Assembly (NCBI GenBank): GCA_017311315.1
Contig: CM029634.1
Coordinates: 23,984,391-24,048,390 of the forward strand
DNA from: Dendrocalamus latiflorus
Taxonomy: Eukaryota; Streptophyta; Magnoliopsida; Poales; Poaceae
Direction: 5' to 3'
DNA length: 64,000 bases
The position numbers and the translations under genes were made by a program. The number at the start of each line of letters is the position of its first letter. Within the stretch, counting starts at the first letter, position 1. Below are positions 10,761 through 22,176 of the stretch, piece after piece. The notes beneath the pieces are model-generated. The model did not search any database and had not been told where the DNA came from. It saw only the letters and a list, made by a program, of their open reading frames with translations.

Positions 10761-12381
10761 TAGGGGTGAAATCGGGTCGGATACGGTCGGATCTCACCTT
10801 TCCCATATCCTAACCCACATTTTCTAATCGGATTCGGGTCGAATACGGATAGTATCGAATACGAATACAAACACGGATAATGTCGGGCACAAATATGGAA
10901 CAAATACGTACCAAGACGGATACGGGCACTATCGGTCACAAATATTTATTCGGATATCAAGTCGATGCAACAACCATTTTATACCACATAGACAATAGCA
11001 ATGCAACCATTCCATACATCCATAATGCAACAATACATCGGTACTAAAGTCGTAGCATCGAACATTCAGTAAACCATGGTTTGTGATTATGTTAACAAAT
11101 ATGGCACTGGCAAGATAGTTCAAGTAGCTATTGCAAGCATAGGAATTTGAAATAAAATAAGAAACCATGATGCCCGTTAAATAAACCACAGTTTTGATTA
11201 ACGTTAACTTCATGATCAAGAAAATGACCGCTAACTGCCTCATGACCTTATAACATTTAGATAAATATGCTCCATAGTCCACATTCACACAGAATGTAAT
11301 TGCTACTCGTCTGTTGTTTATACCTTAATTAATAATTGAGCAGAGATGCAATTGCTACTCGTCTGTTGTATTTTGTGCTGGTGATTGTATTTATGGATGC
11401 AATTAACCCCTGAATCACTCCCCCCTCAGATCGATCCGGCGCCGCTCGGCCCGCTCCCTCCCCGACGGCGCCGCTCCATCTCCATCTACCTCTCCCTCTC
11501 GCCTCCCTCCCCGGCGGCGCCGCTCCCTCTCCCTCTCGGCTCCCTCCCCGACGGCGCCGCTCCATCTCCCTCTCCCTCTCGGCTCCCTCCCCGACGGCGC
11601 CGCTCCCTCTCCCTCTCGCCTCCCTCCCCGACGGCGCCGCTCCATCTCCCTCCCCCTCCCGCGGCTCCCTCCCCGCCCCAGGCGCCGCCACCCCTGGGCC
11701 CTCGTCGACGCCACCCCCTCCATCACCGCGCCATCGCCCCTCGGCCTTGACGATGCCACCCTCTTCGGCTAGGGTTTGGGCGGACGGCACCGCCTCCCTC
11801 CACCGGCGCCGAAGGTGAGGCCATCCACCGTCGCCACCACCTCCCTCCACCCCGTACTCCTCGCTCGCTTCCGCTTCCTCCCTCTACCGCCTGGTGCCTC
11901 TGATCTCATCTCCTCGTCTTTGGATTAGCTTTGGCTTGGATTGTTGTCTTCGGCAGTAGGGCATCGGAGAGAGTCCCCAAGGATTTCTCACCTTGCCTCT
12001 TGGTTCTCCACTCGCCGGCAGCTAGCTGCGCTCAGGGAGTTCGCCGGCGTGCTAGAGGCGCCGGTCTTGGAGCGCTGTGGTCTGTGCCAGTGTGCCTCTG
12101 TGGAGCCGTGACTGAGTTCGGATGATCCGAGTGATGAGCCGGCGACTGGTAAAGTAATCCGGGTAATATCCGAATAGGTAAACGGGTAATATTCGAATTT
12201 TATACCGGATAATCCGTATCCGTCGGATACCGACCTCCCGAACCCGATACCGTATCCGCCAAAAAATACCCGTATTTGGATCCGATACCCGTATAAGGTT
12301 CCGGGTACCCGAATTTACGACCCGAATTTGACCCGTTTTAATACGGGCGGGCGGGAAATACCCGGCCCGTTTTCACCCCTA
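10761..12381. mobile_element. Non-autonomous Ac/Ds-like hAT element
   Basis: Terminal inverted repeats begin TAGGGGTGAAATCGGG (left) and TAGGGGTGAAAACGGG (inward from the right), the Ac/Ds type of hAT end. A perfect 8-bp duplication GTCTCAAC flanks it (10753-10760 and 12382-12389). The subterminal 150 bases on each side are packed with short repeats around GGATACGG/CGAATACGG in both orientations, as transposase-binding regions of Ac-like elements are. The interior is GC-rich with a CCTCCCC-type minisatellite and no transposase frame. It depends on an autonomous element elsewhere. Confidence 0.85.
11440..11665 (+). repeat. GC-rich imperfect tandem repeat inside hAT
   Basis: Repeated blocks built from CTCCCTCCCCGACGGCGCC followed by variable CTCCATCTCCCTCTCC runs, about five copies with spacing near 37-60 bases. 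It produces long proline/arginine-rich open frames on both strands that I regard as non-coding. Confidence 0.6.
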
Positions 12382-13301
12382 GTCTCAACCCTACTGACTG
12401 GAAGTCTGGAACACCTTTACCTTCCGAACACTACAGGTGTAGCATATATGCAAATAACCCCTTATACAACAGAAAAAAATACACAGATATAATACACATC
12501 TAACAGTAACACGTGACAATAGCATAGGGATGCCATGAGGACTTTGGTTAAACACGCGTGCATATTTGCGTATTTTCACATGAAAAATCACATGATTTGT
12601 AACTTGCGACGAGCGACCGTACCATGTCATAGCGTCTCCTCGCATATTAAATCCACCTTTTATTTTGTTGAATCATGCATTATCTCTCTCATTAATTATA
12701 TTTAAATGTAATTTAAATATCGATTACTAGTGAGTTAATCAGTTTAAATTGAATTAATGCCATCGATTACCAGTGAGTAATTATCACGCGCCTTTATAAG
12801 GACCTGGAGACATCCAAGACTAAGGACAACTGATTTTCTTCTCCATTCTTCTTTCTCCTTACTAGAGAGCTGTACTGCGGTGTTGAGCAGCTGAACCACG
12901 CCGGTCTTCCTCCTCGACGTGCACCGGGAAGGAGGGTAAACGGTATCTCCGAGCTGTTGCCATAGAGAACACCTACATGGGGCGGCAATAAGATTACTAG
13001 GCAGCACACATCTGCGTGACCGCGCACTTCGCTGCTTCATCTACGTTTTGCATTGCATCGAGCCTGCGCTGCTTTCTATTCTTCATCAAGCATACTGTAA
13101 GTCGTTCACACAATTGATCGACTTAGTTATAATATTTTTCTTGTGTATTTTTGAAGTAAAATGTATAGCCTACTATTAGATTTGTTTATTGTATTATTAG
13201 TCCTTTATTGTATTTGTCTCCTAGTATAATTTGGAATTTAAATATTTCCCATATTTTCACTATTCCAAAAATGTTATTGTGAACTTTGTTGCAACTTAGC
13301 A

Positions 13302-14127
13302 ATGGCTGGTGCTTCAGATACAATGAAACCAGAAAGATTTTCTGGTCAGAACTTTCGTAGATGGCCGACTAGAGCCAAGTTTTGGCTCATGTCTTTGGGG
13401 TTGTGATGGATTATCCACCCGCAATATCCATTTATAATTGACCAATACATGCAGTTCGAAAATGCGAACAATATCGCTCTTGGCTGCATTCTGACTATTC
13501 TAACAGATCAGCTCTATGATGTGTACATAGATTACAAGTCCGCCACAGAGTTGTAAGATGTACAAGTGCATAAATATGCAGAGGCAGAGGCGGGTTGCTG
13601 GCTCTACATGTGTGGGCAATTCTTTGACTTTAGCATAGATGAGGCGGTCCATAGTTCGATAAGCTTGTGACCTCCAGCTATTGGTTAGTGAGATTGCACA
13701 CCTATGCTATGAGTTGTCTTCTAAGTTTGTGTCTATGAGTATTGTTGCCAAACTTCCTACTTCTTAACAGGATTTTGCCACTAGCTTGAAGCACAAGAGG
13801 GAAAAGATTTCTGTTGAGGATCTTATTGCTGCCCACGATGTGGAAGAAAAGGTAAGTGCAAAAGATGCACTAAATACTTCTGGTCAGAACAATGCAAATT
13901 TTATATAAAAAAAGATGGATGCAAAGAAGTACAAATCAAACAAGTTAACTAGCTTTAAGCCTTTAAGAAGAAAAAACTTTGAAAAGGATTTAGGAGACAT
14001 CACCTGCTTCGTGTGCGGAAAAGAAAGTCATATACCAAAAGTTGTCGCTTCCACAAGAACAGAGATGGTGAACAGCTAATGAAGAAGGCTGTCAACGTGA
14101 TCATAGGCGAAGCCTCGACTTCATGAG
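13302..14127 (+). pseudogene. Copia gag remnant
   Basis: Begins MAGASDTMKPERFSGQNFRRW, a typical Copia gag start (the F-x-G-x-N/D-F-x-x-W motif). Stops interrupt it after 34 codons and repeatedly later. Near 14005-14050 a zinc-knuckle remnant CFVCGKESHIPKSC can be read across a frame change. Gag would form the particle and bind element RNA; this copy cannot. Confidence 0.7.
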
Positions 14128-14639
14128 GGTATGTTAATTCACCTGTTATATTTTCATCATATCAATCCACTAATTAGCTTTCTGCAATAAAAGCCAAGAT
14201 GGCTAATCCTTTGTACTTAGCCTTGCATCTATATATTGCATTATGTATACACAACTTGTTAAGTACTCCATATGCTCACCCTTACCATACAAAAATGCTA
14301 CTCAGTTGCTGAAGACACTAGTTACACTTCGCTGTTCAAAGAAGACTACTACGTCAAGGATCGAGAAGAACTAGGTTGTGCTACCCCAGTGGATTGCCTG
14401 TCAAAATATAGATAGGCTACACTTGAAGTTTATTTTATTCTTTCCGCTGTAATTTAATCGAGTTGTTTAGCCATTGAAGCTAGTAATTGCAAGTTTGATT
14501 CTAAGCTCACTACTCTGATAATGAATGTATTTGTTTATTTCTTAGTCATTCGTGTGTATGGAATGATATATCATACATGTTGTCATTGTGTGCACTAGCA
14601 TGATTCTGACCAGTGCAGTATACACAGAGGGTCCAAATT

Positions 14640-15193
14640 TGTATATTCGAATCTCGACATGATCGCTAGGAGGCACTTGAGAAAGTGTTGTATTACTTGA
14701 GAGGCACGACATCTTTTGGAATTTATTATACTATATACCCATCTATGTTAAAAGAATATAGTGATTCCAATTGTATCTCTGATATGGAAGAGATTAAAAC
14801 TACAAGTGGATATCTGTTTAATTTATCTGGTGCTGCAGTTTCATGGAAGTTTTGTAAAAAAAACCATATTGACGAGGTTAGCCATATAGGCAGAACTTGT
14901 AGCTGAATGGCTGAGAGAGCTTCTGTTAGACTTGTCATTAGTTGTGAAACTAATACTGGCGATCCTGATGTACTGTGATAATCAAATGGTATTGGCTAAA
15001 GTTATGAGTAGATAATATGAACTCCTCCAGACATGTGAAATGTAGACTTAAATCTGTCATAAAATTGAGGAATTCTGGAGTGATTGCTAGTAATTATATT
15101 CGCACTAAAAAAATATGGTAGACCCCTTTACAAAGGGGCTAGTACGGAAAGCGATTTGTGTTACATCTATGGACATAGGAATGAGACTCATTT
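14640..15193 (+). pseudogene. Copia RNase H remnant
   Basis: Contains LEKVLYYLRGT, YSDSNCISDMEEIKTTSGYLF and GAAVSWKFCKKNH, the conserved start of the Copia RNase H domain. A degraded tail follows with DPFTKGL-like sequence before the polypurine tract and 3' LTR. The frame breaks after NHIDEVSH. The polyprotein part before this is missing. Confidence 0.7.
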
Positions 15194-15705
15194 GAGTTAC
15201 ATCACAATGATAACCCATACTTTTTTATTGGAGACCCCGTGACTAAGACAATGGGAAAAGTTAATGTTGTAACAAAAAAATATATATATCAATTGTACCT
15301 ATTTCCTAGGGTCCAAATGAGGGAAAAAGGTATTGGCCTACAAAATACCTAAAATGAATACATCTACTTCAGTCTAACTGTGAGGTCGTATTTCATGAGA
15401 ACAAGGTATTCTCTAGAAAGCTCATAAGTGGATAAGTTAGCATGACCATATAACGCTCTGTTTAGACATGGTTCCTTAGTAGCCTAGTATTAATAAAGAT
15501 TTCAAGTGAAGTCTGATCACAAAAAGATGTGAATTCAAGGCGTAGTCCATTCATCAGCTGCGAGAAAATGAATCTTGATAATCTAAGTGCAAGTTCAACC
15601 CATACAGGACTTACATCAAACGATCGATATATTAGCATTAGCAACACTTCTGTACATCTATCTTTGTTATCTTTTCTGCTTTTTGCTTTGCAATTGGTGG
15701 GGGGA

Positions 15706-16049
15706 TGTTGGAAAATTGGCCCATGAATTAAGACCTATTTCCTTTAGAAATTGTAAAGCATGCATGGATTAGTATCATATTGTCTAGCCAAATGGAGATA
15801 AAACAGTTTACAAAGTGGAGTCCTTTCACTTCTAGTAACATGGCACACATGACATGGGAATAGTTCAAGGGCTTTGGTTAAACACGCACATGCGCACAGG
15901 CGAGTATTCACATTTTATGATAAATCACGTGACTTGTGATGAGCAACGGGACATGTCGAAGCGTCTCTCCTGGCACATTAAATCCACCTTTTATTTTGTT
16001 AAATCATTCATTATCTTTCTTGTTTATTCTGTTTAAATGCAATTTAAAC
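15706..16049 (+). repeat. Copia 3' LTR, right end missing
   Basis: Starts TGTTGG after GGTGGGGGGA. Homology to the left LTR ends at about 16049, where PMP22-pseudogene intron sequence seems to begin, so the LTR is truncated there. Confidence 0.65.
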
Positions 16050-16244
16050 GTCACTAAATCCTCCACTCTTCCGAGAGAATGCAACAAATTACGCAGAAGA
16101 GCTCACCACAGGATCAATCTCGCACCCAAGAACAAGAGCACCCCTCAGAATCCCCACTAAAAATCAAGACAAGATCCATGTTCACCCAAAAAACCAAATA
16201 TCCCAGGAATTGCCACAAACCAGCATCAGCATAAACATCCTTAC

Positions 16245-16561
16245 CGTCTTAGCAGGAGGCGGCGCTTCGCAATCTTCTGGTACCCGAGAGCTTCTACGCC
16301 ACGGAGTCGCTGACGTCGGCGAGGCACACCGCCGTCATCATCTGCACCAACCAAACCCAGTTCAAGAATTAGAGTACTCTAAAATTCCCCCAAAAAAACA
16401 AGTTACGAAACCCCTAAAGACAAACCAAGCAAAGAAGCCAAAGCAAAGACCTTGGGACGAAGCGGGTGGAGCTGGAGCAGGTACTGCCTCCACGCGCTGC
16501 GAGCAAACGATTCTCCTCCTCCTCCTCCTCCTCCTCCTCCTGTGTTCGGCTCGCGCCGCAT
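16245..16561 (-). pseudogene. PMP22: Peroxisomal membrane protein PMP22 (Mpv17 family) pseudogene, exons 1-2
   Basis: Two minus-strand exons are recognisable. Exon 1 (about 16451-16561) ends WRQYLLQLHPLRPK before a GT donor, matching the N-terminal amphipathic segment of plant PMP22 proteins. Exon 2 (16245-16341, GTGCAG acceptor and GTAAGG donor) reads ADVSDSVA, stop, KLSG and then, in another frame, YQKIAKRRLLLRR, corresponding to the conserved SDSVAQKLSG...RRLLL block around the first membrane span. A TAG replaces the usual Gln and there is a frame change, so the copy is dead. The (GAG)n microsatellite adds a glycine run near the presumed start. The remaining exons are absent: the left side abuts the truncated Copia LTR. 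Mpv17/PMP22 proteins are four-span membrane proteins of peroxisomes. Confidence 0.65.
16513..16541. repeat. (CTC)n microsatellite
   Basis: About nine uninterrupted CTC units. On the minus strand they lie in exon 1 of the PMP22 pseudogene and encode glycine or glutamate runs depending on frame. Confidence 0.9.
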
Positions 16562-17780
16562 GTCCCTCGCCGGCCAGACGATTCGCTCTGCCTCTGGCAC
16601 GTGGGCCACCGGCTATGAAGTGTGTGTCTAACAATTTGGTGCGGCATTTATTACTGGACGAGTGTGTCCGTGTCCTTGTTTCCAGCCCATGGGCCATGGC
16701 TAGTGAGCGAGTGAACAGATGGAAGGATTGGGCTAGCAGCCCGGCCCACTCTTTACCCTTGTCCTTTTGTGTATGGCAGATAATAATCAGAGAGCCGATT
16801 TCCAAATGGCTAGTATTGGAAGCTCGTGCATTTTTTGCCTTCTTAAAAAACTGAAAGAAGAAGAATTAAAATTACCAAGGGAGAATGACTAGGGTACATA
16901 ACTGTGGAAGAAGTTGTGCTCGTTTCGGTTTCAGCTTCTGACTTCCGGTTTATTTTTCACTATTCATAAATTTCGTCTCTTTTTGAATTTTTAGCTTTTA
17001 TTGAGCTTTTTTGCCGGTTCTTTTTTCCGTATTTGTTTGTATTATACGTAATGGGCTAACATATTTTTAATTTTTTTAAAATTTAATTATGCTAAATAAG
17101 TCTCTGTCAGTTATAGTGTTTTTTCAGTCAGTTACAGTGCTTTTCAGTCATAAGCCAAAAAAAATCCTAAATGAGCACCACCACATTGTATGTACACAAC
17201 AAGGGTGGCCCCATCGTATCTCCCGCGCAGCTGGCGAGCACGGCACCAGCGTCTTCTGGAGCAGTAGCGCCGGTGAGCACAACACCGGCGGCCTACAGAG
17301 CAACGGTACCGGCGCTGTCGGAGGGAGAAGGCTGAAGCCAATTGCAGTGAGTCTGGAGCCCGTTGAAACCAACTGGCGAGGCGAGGCAATGCGGTAGCCC
17401 AACGGCGGCTTCAAGGTGGCCAAATCCGGTGGGGGTGGATGGCAGTGACCAGAGCGTGCACTCGCCTGGATCCCGTTCCGGTGTCCTCTCTAGCTCCGGC
17501 CATCCGGATCTGGCGTCCCCTGTAGCTCCGTCTCTGTCCCTCTCCAGCCACTGCGCCGGCGTGTTTCTTGGTTCGTGCAAAAAATTTGAATCTGATTGTG
17601 TAAATTTTTTTCCTCGCAAGTTTTTGAAGATGAAAAGTTTTGAATCCAAATTAGTTGTTATGTGAGATGTTTCAAAGATTTCTTGGCATAGGGATATTTT
17701 GTGTTCTTATTCATCCGCTCCGGTCGGTGACGAGGAGAGACGGAGTTGGTGGAGTGAGTGGTGAGAGAGAAGAGAGATAC
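16562..17780. other. Intergenic, nothing recognised
   Basis: The first part (to about 16850) would be the 5' flank of the PMP22 pseudogene. The rest mixes AT-rich sequence with a GC-rich stretch (17190-17560) whose open frames on both strands show no motif I know. Confidence 0.4.
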
Positions 17781-17787
17781 ATATTTG

Positions 17788-18643
17788 CAGTGGCGGAGAC
17801 AGGGGGCTGGAGGGGCCCGGCACCCCCCAACCTTTTACTAATCCTCTATTATGTAGTTAATTACATGTGTTTAATTAGTGGTTTGGTCCCTCCCAATTTA
17901 GCCCAAATGTAAAGTATGTTTAAAGCCCAGTCATATTCAGCCCAAATCCTCTTTGTTTTGTTTCTTGTTTTAGCTTTGTATCTACTGATCTTTGTAAATG
18001 CGGGTTACAAGGTGGTGCGTACCGTGATCTGTAGGATATGCATGTTTGTGTTCTTAATCTTAGGATGATTAATGCAAGCTGGTGAGTTGACTAGAAGCTG
18101 TTGTAGCTAGTCATAGGTGTGATTGAAGATCACTCAAGCACTACTAGCTGGTGGAGTACATAACGCTAGGAACCTTTAATTAAAAGCCAAGAAAATATTT
18201 TGGCCGAATTTCTACGGCAACACAGTGGACATGTTCTCGTGGATTTGTTTTTTGATTTCTTCGAAAATCAAAATAAATAGAGTGTTTTTTAAAGCAGTTT
18301 TTTTAAATGACTTCTCGAGTCTAAAAATATATGAGCCGTCCACATCAATATATTTACCGTTCACTGTGGTATCAAAAAATGTAAACAAAAACCATAAGTA
18401 CACACTTCAGTAGTTGCTCTCACATCACATCTAGAGACCCTGTTTTAATCGGCTTAGACCCTGTTTTAGTCGTAAAGCTAAGTTTAAGTTAATAGATATG
18501 TAATTTTCTTTGCATTGTAATTTGCGAAACATATTACTCTGATATGTGACTATTGGATAGGTAAATTCGGCATGGTTTATTGGTTCCACTCTACTTGTTG
18601 TCCATATTGCCCCTCCTATATCCAATTCCTGGCTCCGCCCCTG
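17788..18643. mobile_element. Non-autonomous hAT-like element
   Basis: Begins CAGTGGCGGAGACAGGG and ends GGCTCCGCCCCTG (inward CAGGGGCGGAGCCAGG). It is flanked by ATATTTG on both sides (17781-17787 and 18644-18650); seven bases match perfectly, and an eighth would be one mismatch from the canonical 8-bp duplication. It has no transposase in 856 bp. The ends belong to the same consensus (CAGNGGCGNAGCCAGG) as the elements at 6074 and 21155. Confidence 0.7.
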
Positions 18644-18650
18644 ATATTTG

Positions 18651-19603
18651 ACTCACAAGGCTGTATTTCCTCTCCATGTGCAGCAATCTTAAAGCTAGAT
18701 CCAATGGCACCGCAGATACCAGATGGGATCTTTTTTGGTCAGATGGGATCCCCGTGGGGATACAATCCCTCTGGAGAAAATTTCCGGAAAAAGTGGGGGA
18801 TAAAGGGCTCTCCTATCTAAGATATTGAAAAAAAGAAAATTCAGACAAAACTAAAAATAACAAGAAAAGTTAACAGAAAACTAGAAAAAGAAAGAAAGGA
18901 AAGGAAAGTTGCGTGGTGGCAGTGCCGCGCATATGACACTGGTCAGCTAGGGCGACGGCGTTGCGACAGAGCGTGATCTCGATGACACTTGCGTATGACA
19001 CAACGATGTGATTGCAACGCTGCCTAGCTACTAGCTAGGGCAACGACGCGGGATATCGGTGGCGCTCATAGGGACGCCTTGGCTCGATGGGTGACTACGG
19101 CCTAGGATCCCAGTCGCTCGGCTCAGGTCAACGCACTACATCTCCAAACAACGATGCCGCACGAGCGGAGGTGTCATGTGGTAACCTGCCAATCGTTGGT
19201 GGAGCCGTCGATGAACATCCTAAATTTTAGGGTATATAAAAATAAAAAATTTAAATTTTTTGAATGTTTTTTTTGTTTCCTTGGCTCTTCAATGGAGTTT
19301 CTTTCAAAAGCTTGAATTTCAAAAATCAAAAGTGCATGTAATGCAAATCAAAAATTTTAACCAAGTTACACAAACTAATAAGATGGTTAAAAGTTGGCAT
19401 GAGAAAACTCATGATGGAAACCATCCTAAAGAGTCCACGAGTATAATCTTGGCACAAAAAAATAGATATTGAAGCAAGTTCTAAAATTATCTAAATCAAA
19501 TAAGTATATTTAAAATTCGACAACAAGTCTTCTCAGATTTTTCTAGAAAAGATCAAGGGAAATAAAACTCTGAAAAAATTTACAAGATCATCTGCACTAT
19601 ATC
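18651..19603. other. Intergenic, nothing recognised
   Basis: Mixed AT-rich and moderately GC-rich sequence. There are short oligo-A/T runs near 18820-18900 and 19230-19280, and no coding similarity seen on either strand. Confidence 0.4.
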
Positions 19604-19608
19604 AGGAG

Positions 19609-20333
19609 TATTAGTTTTGGCCACCACACCCGCCAACCGCTACGTGCCTTAGGGTCTCCGACCGCTCTTGCGCTCAGAATCTCTGACTGCTCCTCACACT
19701 AATCCTTCACAATACCTCTCGGACACCATCCAATGATTCAACACTACTCGAACACCATCCAATGCTCTGAAGCCGCTCGAACACCATTCGATACTCCGCT
19801 GCTACTCAAACACCGTCCAATGCTCTGAAGCCGCTCAAAAGCCATCCGATACTCCGTTGCTACTCAAACACGTCTGATCTCCATTACTACTCAAATACTG
19901 TCCGATTCTCCTTTGCTACTTGAACACCGTCCGATACTCTTCAACTTCTCGCTCGAAGTCGAACTTTGACCGTCCACTCAACTTCGTTAGTCGAAGTCAA
20001 AGCCTTCTGAGTTCTTGAGACTTCTCTGTTCTTCGAGTACAACAACAACAACCTGATAATAACAGAGTAATAGAATAAACAAGATCTTTTGGTGGCACTT
20101 CAATCGCCACACCTTTTCTGGGGTAAACTCTCCTCTATTTATACTCAAGTTTATAACTTACAGATAGAAAAAACATCGCCAATTACAAATTGGACTTGAA
20201 CTCAATTTCTTACTAAAAACTAGACTCTTAAACTTAAAACAACTTAAACTCCTGATTCGATTCCACAACCGGATTGAACTGATTCGTACTCTACACTTGA
20301 TATTTGTCAATCAAGTCTAGATTAATTCCAACA
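19609..20333 (-). repeat. Copia solo LTR
   Basis: On the minus strand it starts TGTTGGAATTAATC (at 20333), has a TATA box GAGTATAAATAGAGG at about 20135, and ends CTAATA, one base from the canonical CTAACA. AGGAG flanks both ends (19604-19608 and 20334-20338), a perfect 5-bp duplication. There is no polypurine tract or coding sequence beside it, so it is a solo LTR. Its downstream part (U5 side) consists of 29-bp tandem repeats. Confidence 0.6.
19722..19945. repeat. 29-bp tandem repeat, about 7 copies
   Basis: Imperfect units alternate between ACACCATCCAATGCTCTGAA-type and ACACCATTCGATACTCCGCT-type halves, giving a 58-bp higher period. It lies within the Copia solo LTR. Confidence 0.75.
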
Positions 20334-20338
20334 AGGAG

Positions 20339-21146
20339 CATTCGCAAAGATTTTCATGATCTTTCAAGCTCATTTAATGTGTCTAGCTTTTGCTCAAACC
20401 TCTCAGCTCTCCTCACCCTTTCTCTTTCTCACTGTCGAGTGTGGCACACTTGCAGTACCTTTCTTTCACCTCCAACCTGCATGAGCACAGGCCATTGGTT
20501 TTGGATGCCATGCTCATCATTTTGAATACCACATTCGTTGTTTTGTCTCTCTGCTGACAGCGTATGCCCTGCGCCACACCTTTCATCCATGCATCCTGAC
20601 CTTGTGCCCAACTTTGCTTCTCAACCGCTAAGTTGGCCCTCAAGAGCTTCGACTAGCTAGCAAGTTCTGCCACAAGTGCTCAAACTTACTCCTAAACCCT
20701 TTTGCATGTCAAAACAAATCCTGTCAAGCCACCTCTCTACGCTCGCTAACGTGCCAGGCCCACTCGTAGAGTTCATCTTCCACCTTGCACGCATGCACTA
20801 GCTTCGCCGTGGTCATGGCACGAGTTGCCCTCAATTTTAGATGCCGTGCTCGCGGTTTCTCCTCTACTGCTGCCAACTCTGCCTACACATCGCCTCAAAC
20901 ATGACGCATATCTTCCCCCTTGTCCTCGTCTGCGCCTCGTGTTCCACGGCGAGTTTTTGACCACACTCATGAGAATTCGCGCTCTACCTCAGCCTTCCCG
21001 TGCCTATAAAGTCCCCCTATCTATGCTATTTCTTCTCAACTCACCCTCTTGGTCTCTTGCGCGTGATCCTTGAGCACTCTACTCTCTGGAACATCGAGAA
21101 ACCAAACTCGTACGCAACGCCGACGAGCATGCCACCATGTGCTAGC
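20339..21146. other. Unresolved sequence with a TATA-like box
   Basis: Pyrimidine-rich, moderately GC-rich sequence. GTGCCTATAAAGTCC at about 20999 followed by a C/T-rich stretch looks like a plant promoter or an LTR promoter. I found no LTR ends or coding match. Confidence 0.3.
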
Positions 21147-21154
21147 TTCTCTGG

Positions 21155-22095
21155 CAGTGGCGTAGCCAGGATTTGTAGCTATGGTGGTCCATTATCTAAA
21201 ATTTATTTAACCGCTATAAATTTAACATGTCGGTACACAAGTATATGAATTACGAAATGCAATTAAGGGAAAAAGGACATACAAACTTCATAAAATAGAC
21301 GAATATAGCTTTCTTAACATAGAATTGAAATATTACATACCCATAGTAGTTGAAGAACTATACATCACTACTTCTTCTTCTTGTCAGGATATAAAGAGAA
21401 CATCACATTAATTTTATATTAGAACATTAAATACATTCTATATTTATGGACAAAGCTATTTAAAAAATACATTTTATAAATGAGTAGATCAGAAGAGTTT
21501 GCTTGCATGGGTAACTTCCTGAAAGCCGCATTTGGAGCAAACGCAAGCTAAGACAACAAATACCTACCTCGGCAAATTTACGAGACCGTTTACACCGACT
21601 TCTGTTCACAGAAGAAAGAAGGTAATATAAATATTTAATTTTCTAAAATAATTTCTCTATTTCTCTCATCCTGAAAATAAGTTATGGGACACAGACATAT
21701 CACTACCTCACTCTTCTCGCTCCTGTCTCGCACACACATCTCTTTTTTATTTTCCCCACCACTCGTATCCTCCCACTAAAAGCTTTTTTTAGTCATTACT
21801 ATTTATTTTAGCTAAAAACCATCAACTGTCGTTCAATATGAACATGCCAAGCTAGTCATCGATTTTATTGTACATCTAGATGCCAAGCTAGCCAACGATT
21901 TTACTGTACATCTAGATTCCCAAGTTGCGTGTCATTAGCTTGACACATATAGAGCAAATTAAATGATTTAGCGGGAGGTAAAATGTAGCTGTGATTCAAC
22001 AAATTTTTGCATTATGATCAAATACATGAAGGCCTCATTATCCGAGCGCAGGGTGGTCCGCGGCCCACAGGGACCACCCTGTAGCTCCGCCAGTG
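21155..22095. mobile_element. Non-autonomous hAT element
   Basis: It is flanked by a perfect 8-bp duplication TTCTCTGG (21147-21154 and 22096-22103). The left end reads CAGTGGCGTAGCCAGGAT and the right end reads inward CACTGGCGGAGCTACAGG. The second inverted pair, TGGTGGTCC / GGACCACC, lies just inside. The interior is AT-rich with no transposase. It matches the terminal consensus of the elements at 6074 and 17788. Confidence 0.85.
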
Positions 22096-22176
22096 TTCTC
22101 TGGTGAGCTTCTCTCCTCCCCAACTCCGTCGCAACATGCCTTATCTCTTCCTTGTACACCCTACTCATTTGTTTAA

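Larger units (their letters stand above)
12500..16049 (+). mobile_element. Deleted Copia LTR retrotransposon
   Basis: Two similar LTR portions (about 12500-12720 and 15860-16049; shared GGCTTTGGTTAAACACGC-like and AAATCCACCTTTTATTTTGTT blocks) flank gag and RNase H remnants. The right LTR begins TGTTGGAAAATTGG at 15706 after the polypurine tract GGTGGGGGGA. The left LTR lacks its start and the right LTR lacks its end. Protease, integrase and RT are deleted between about 14130 and 14640. A TATA-like CCTTTATAAGG at 12791 lies in the left LTR. Confidence 0.75.

Noticed and set aside
11329..11850. 173-codon Gly/Arg-rich minus-strand frame
   Set aside because: Produced by the GC-rich tandem repeat inside the Ac/Ds-like element.
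17144..17665. Overlapping 80-118 codon frames in a GC-rich stretch
   Set aside because: Open on both strands, no motif, no splice or start support.
20413..21073. Possible gene or LTR at 20.4-21.1 kb with a TATA box
   Set aside because: No matching LTR ends, primer site, domain or intron structure was found; the short frames overlap on both strands.
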